Assembly (NCBI GenBank): GCA_964545345.1
Contig: CAZJFE010000008.1
Location: 1 to 29,904, forward strand
Direction: 5' to 3'
DNA length: 29,904 bases
Origin: JAUSKF01 sp964545345
GTDB lineage: Bacteria; Patescibacteriota; Minisyncoccia; UBA6257; WO2-44-18
Shown here: positions 29,654-29,904 of the stretch, piece after piece
Layout: each line of letters starts with the position of its first letter
Numbering within the stretch: position 1 is the stretch's first letter
The notes under the pieces: model-generated
Databases searched by the model: none
What the model was told of the DNA's origin: nothing
The model's input: the letters and a program-made list of their open reading frames with translations, nothing else
Translations under genes and position numbers: made by a program

Positions 29654-29904
29654 TTATTGGCACTCGCATTGAATCATGCTCGCCCCAACAGTCGGTTTGC
29701 CGTTGCAAATGTATTTTCCCTGTTGTTGATCAAATGAGACAAATGGATTACCGGTACCGGTGTATTTCAAAATCTTCGCGCTCTTTCCAACCGGACAAAG
29801 CACTGAACAGATCGCCGTGCCGGAAGTAACTCCCGGACCGGTCGCTCCGACATTTCCGGTGCAACCGGGGCCGCTAGCAGAACTGGAAGGCGCAACCGAT
29901 CCGG
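29654..29904 (-). CDS. C-terminal end of a third exported paralogue (cut by window edge)
   Basis: Reading the minus strand from the right edge gives an open frame of 83 codons ending in TAA at 29654-29656, with no start inside the window. It reads SGPGCTGNVG, then ATGPGVTSGTAIC, then KILKYTGTGNP, YICNGKPTVGAS and IQCECQ. This aligns throughout with the end of the next gene (ATGPGPTSGTAIC, VVSYTGSGTP, YTCSGKYTVGPS, ITCSCL), including the six cysteines. It ends 17 bases before that gene starts, so the genes form a tandem array. Confidence 0.8.
   Translation of the reverse strand, partial: GSVAPSSSASGPGCTGNVGATGPGVTSGTAICSVLCPVGKSAKILKYTGTGNPFVSFDQQQGKYICNGKPTVGASMIQCECQ

Overview
The window looks like a compact bacterial chromosome segment, probably from a Candidate Phyla Radiation (Patescibacteria) organism. 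That placement is inference. It rests on short core proteins (a 371-residue DnaX, an Obg without its C-terminal domain), very tight gene packing, many leaderless or nearly leaderless starts directly after a -10 box, small hairpin terminators shared by converging genes, and many exported proteins of no clear family. No ribosomal RNA or other decisive phylogenetic marker is present.

Region by region. 1-583 (minus): start of a membrane-anchored DUF4015-type putative glycoside hydrolase, cut by the window edge. 584-1224: about 600 bases without a convincing gene but full of nested inverted repeats. 1225-4259: Nudix hydrolase, dnaX, a zinc-ribbon protein and a small hypothetical gene. 4311-6307: a visibly A/T-richer accessory stretch with a helix-turn-helix/LAGLIDADG-like gene running into tRNA-Gln, a DUF4145 protein, and a SET-domain gene set exactly between two 40-bp direct repeats. 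6311-7736: an FAD oxidoreductase of the malate:quinone oxidoreductase family. 7780-14344 (minus): a four-gene cluster of an exported propeller-like protein, a lycopene-cyclase-like membrane protein, a 997-residue nucleotidyltransferase-containing protein and a glutaredoxin-like protein without CxxC. 14449-17506 (plus): a cupredoxin/Cys-His exported protein, a GlmU-like nucleotidyltransferase and a family 2 glycosyltransferase, followed by a histidine phosphatase. 18403-21418 (minus): fatty acid desaturase, ABC-F ATPase and a hypothetical protein. 21491-23397 (plus): DUF456 membrane protein, obgE and an RRM protein. 23456-27843 (minus): dnaJ, a membrane protein, dnaK and grpE. 27900-29904 (minus): three tandem exported proteins, the first of them cut by the window edge.

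How they fit together. grpE-dnaK-(membrane protein)-dnaJ is a chaperone operon driven by a near-consensus promoter, with no CIRCE element visible and a 12-bp palindrome at a second promoter before dnaJ. Several blocks deal with the cell surface: the glycoside hydrolase, GlmU-like/GT2 sugar enzymes, desaturase, copper-site-like exported protein and tandem exported proteins. This would suit an organism that lives attached to others and scavenges from them, but that is inference. The best candidates for something undescribed are the repeat-SET-repeat cassette, the four-gene cluster at 7780-14344, the structured non-coding region at 600-1190, and the tandem exported proteins with a shared six-cysteine C-terminal domain.
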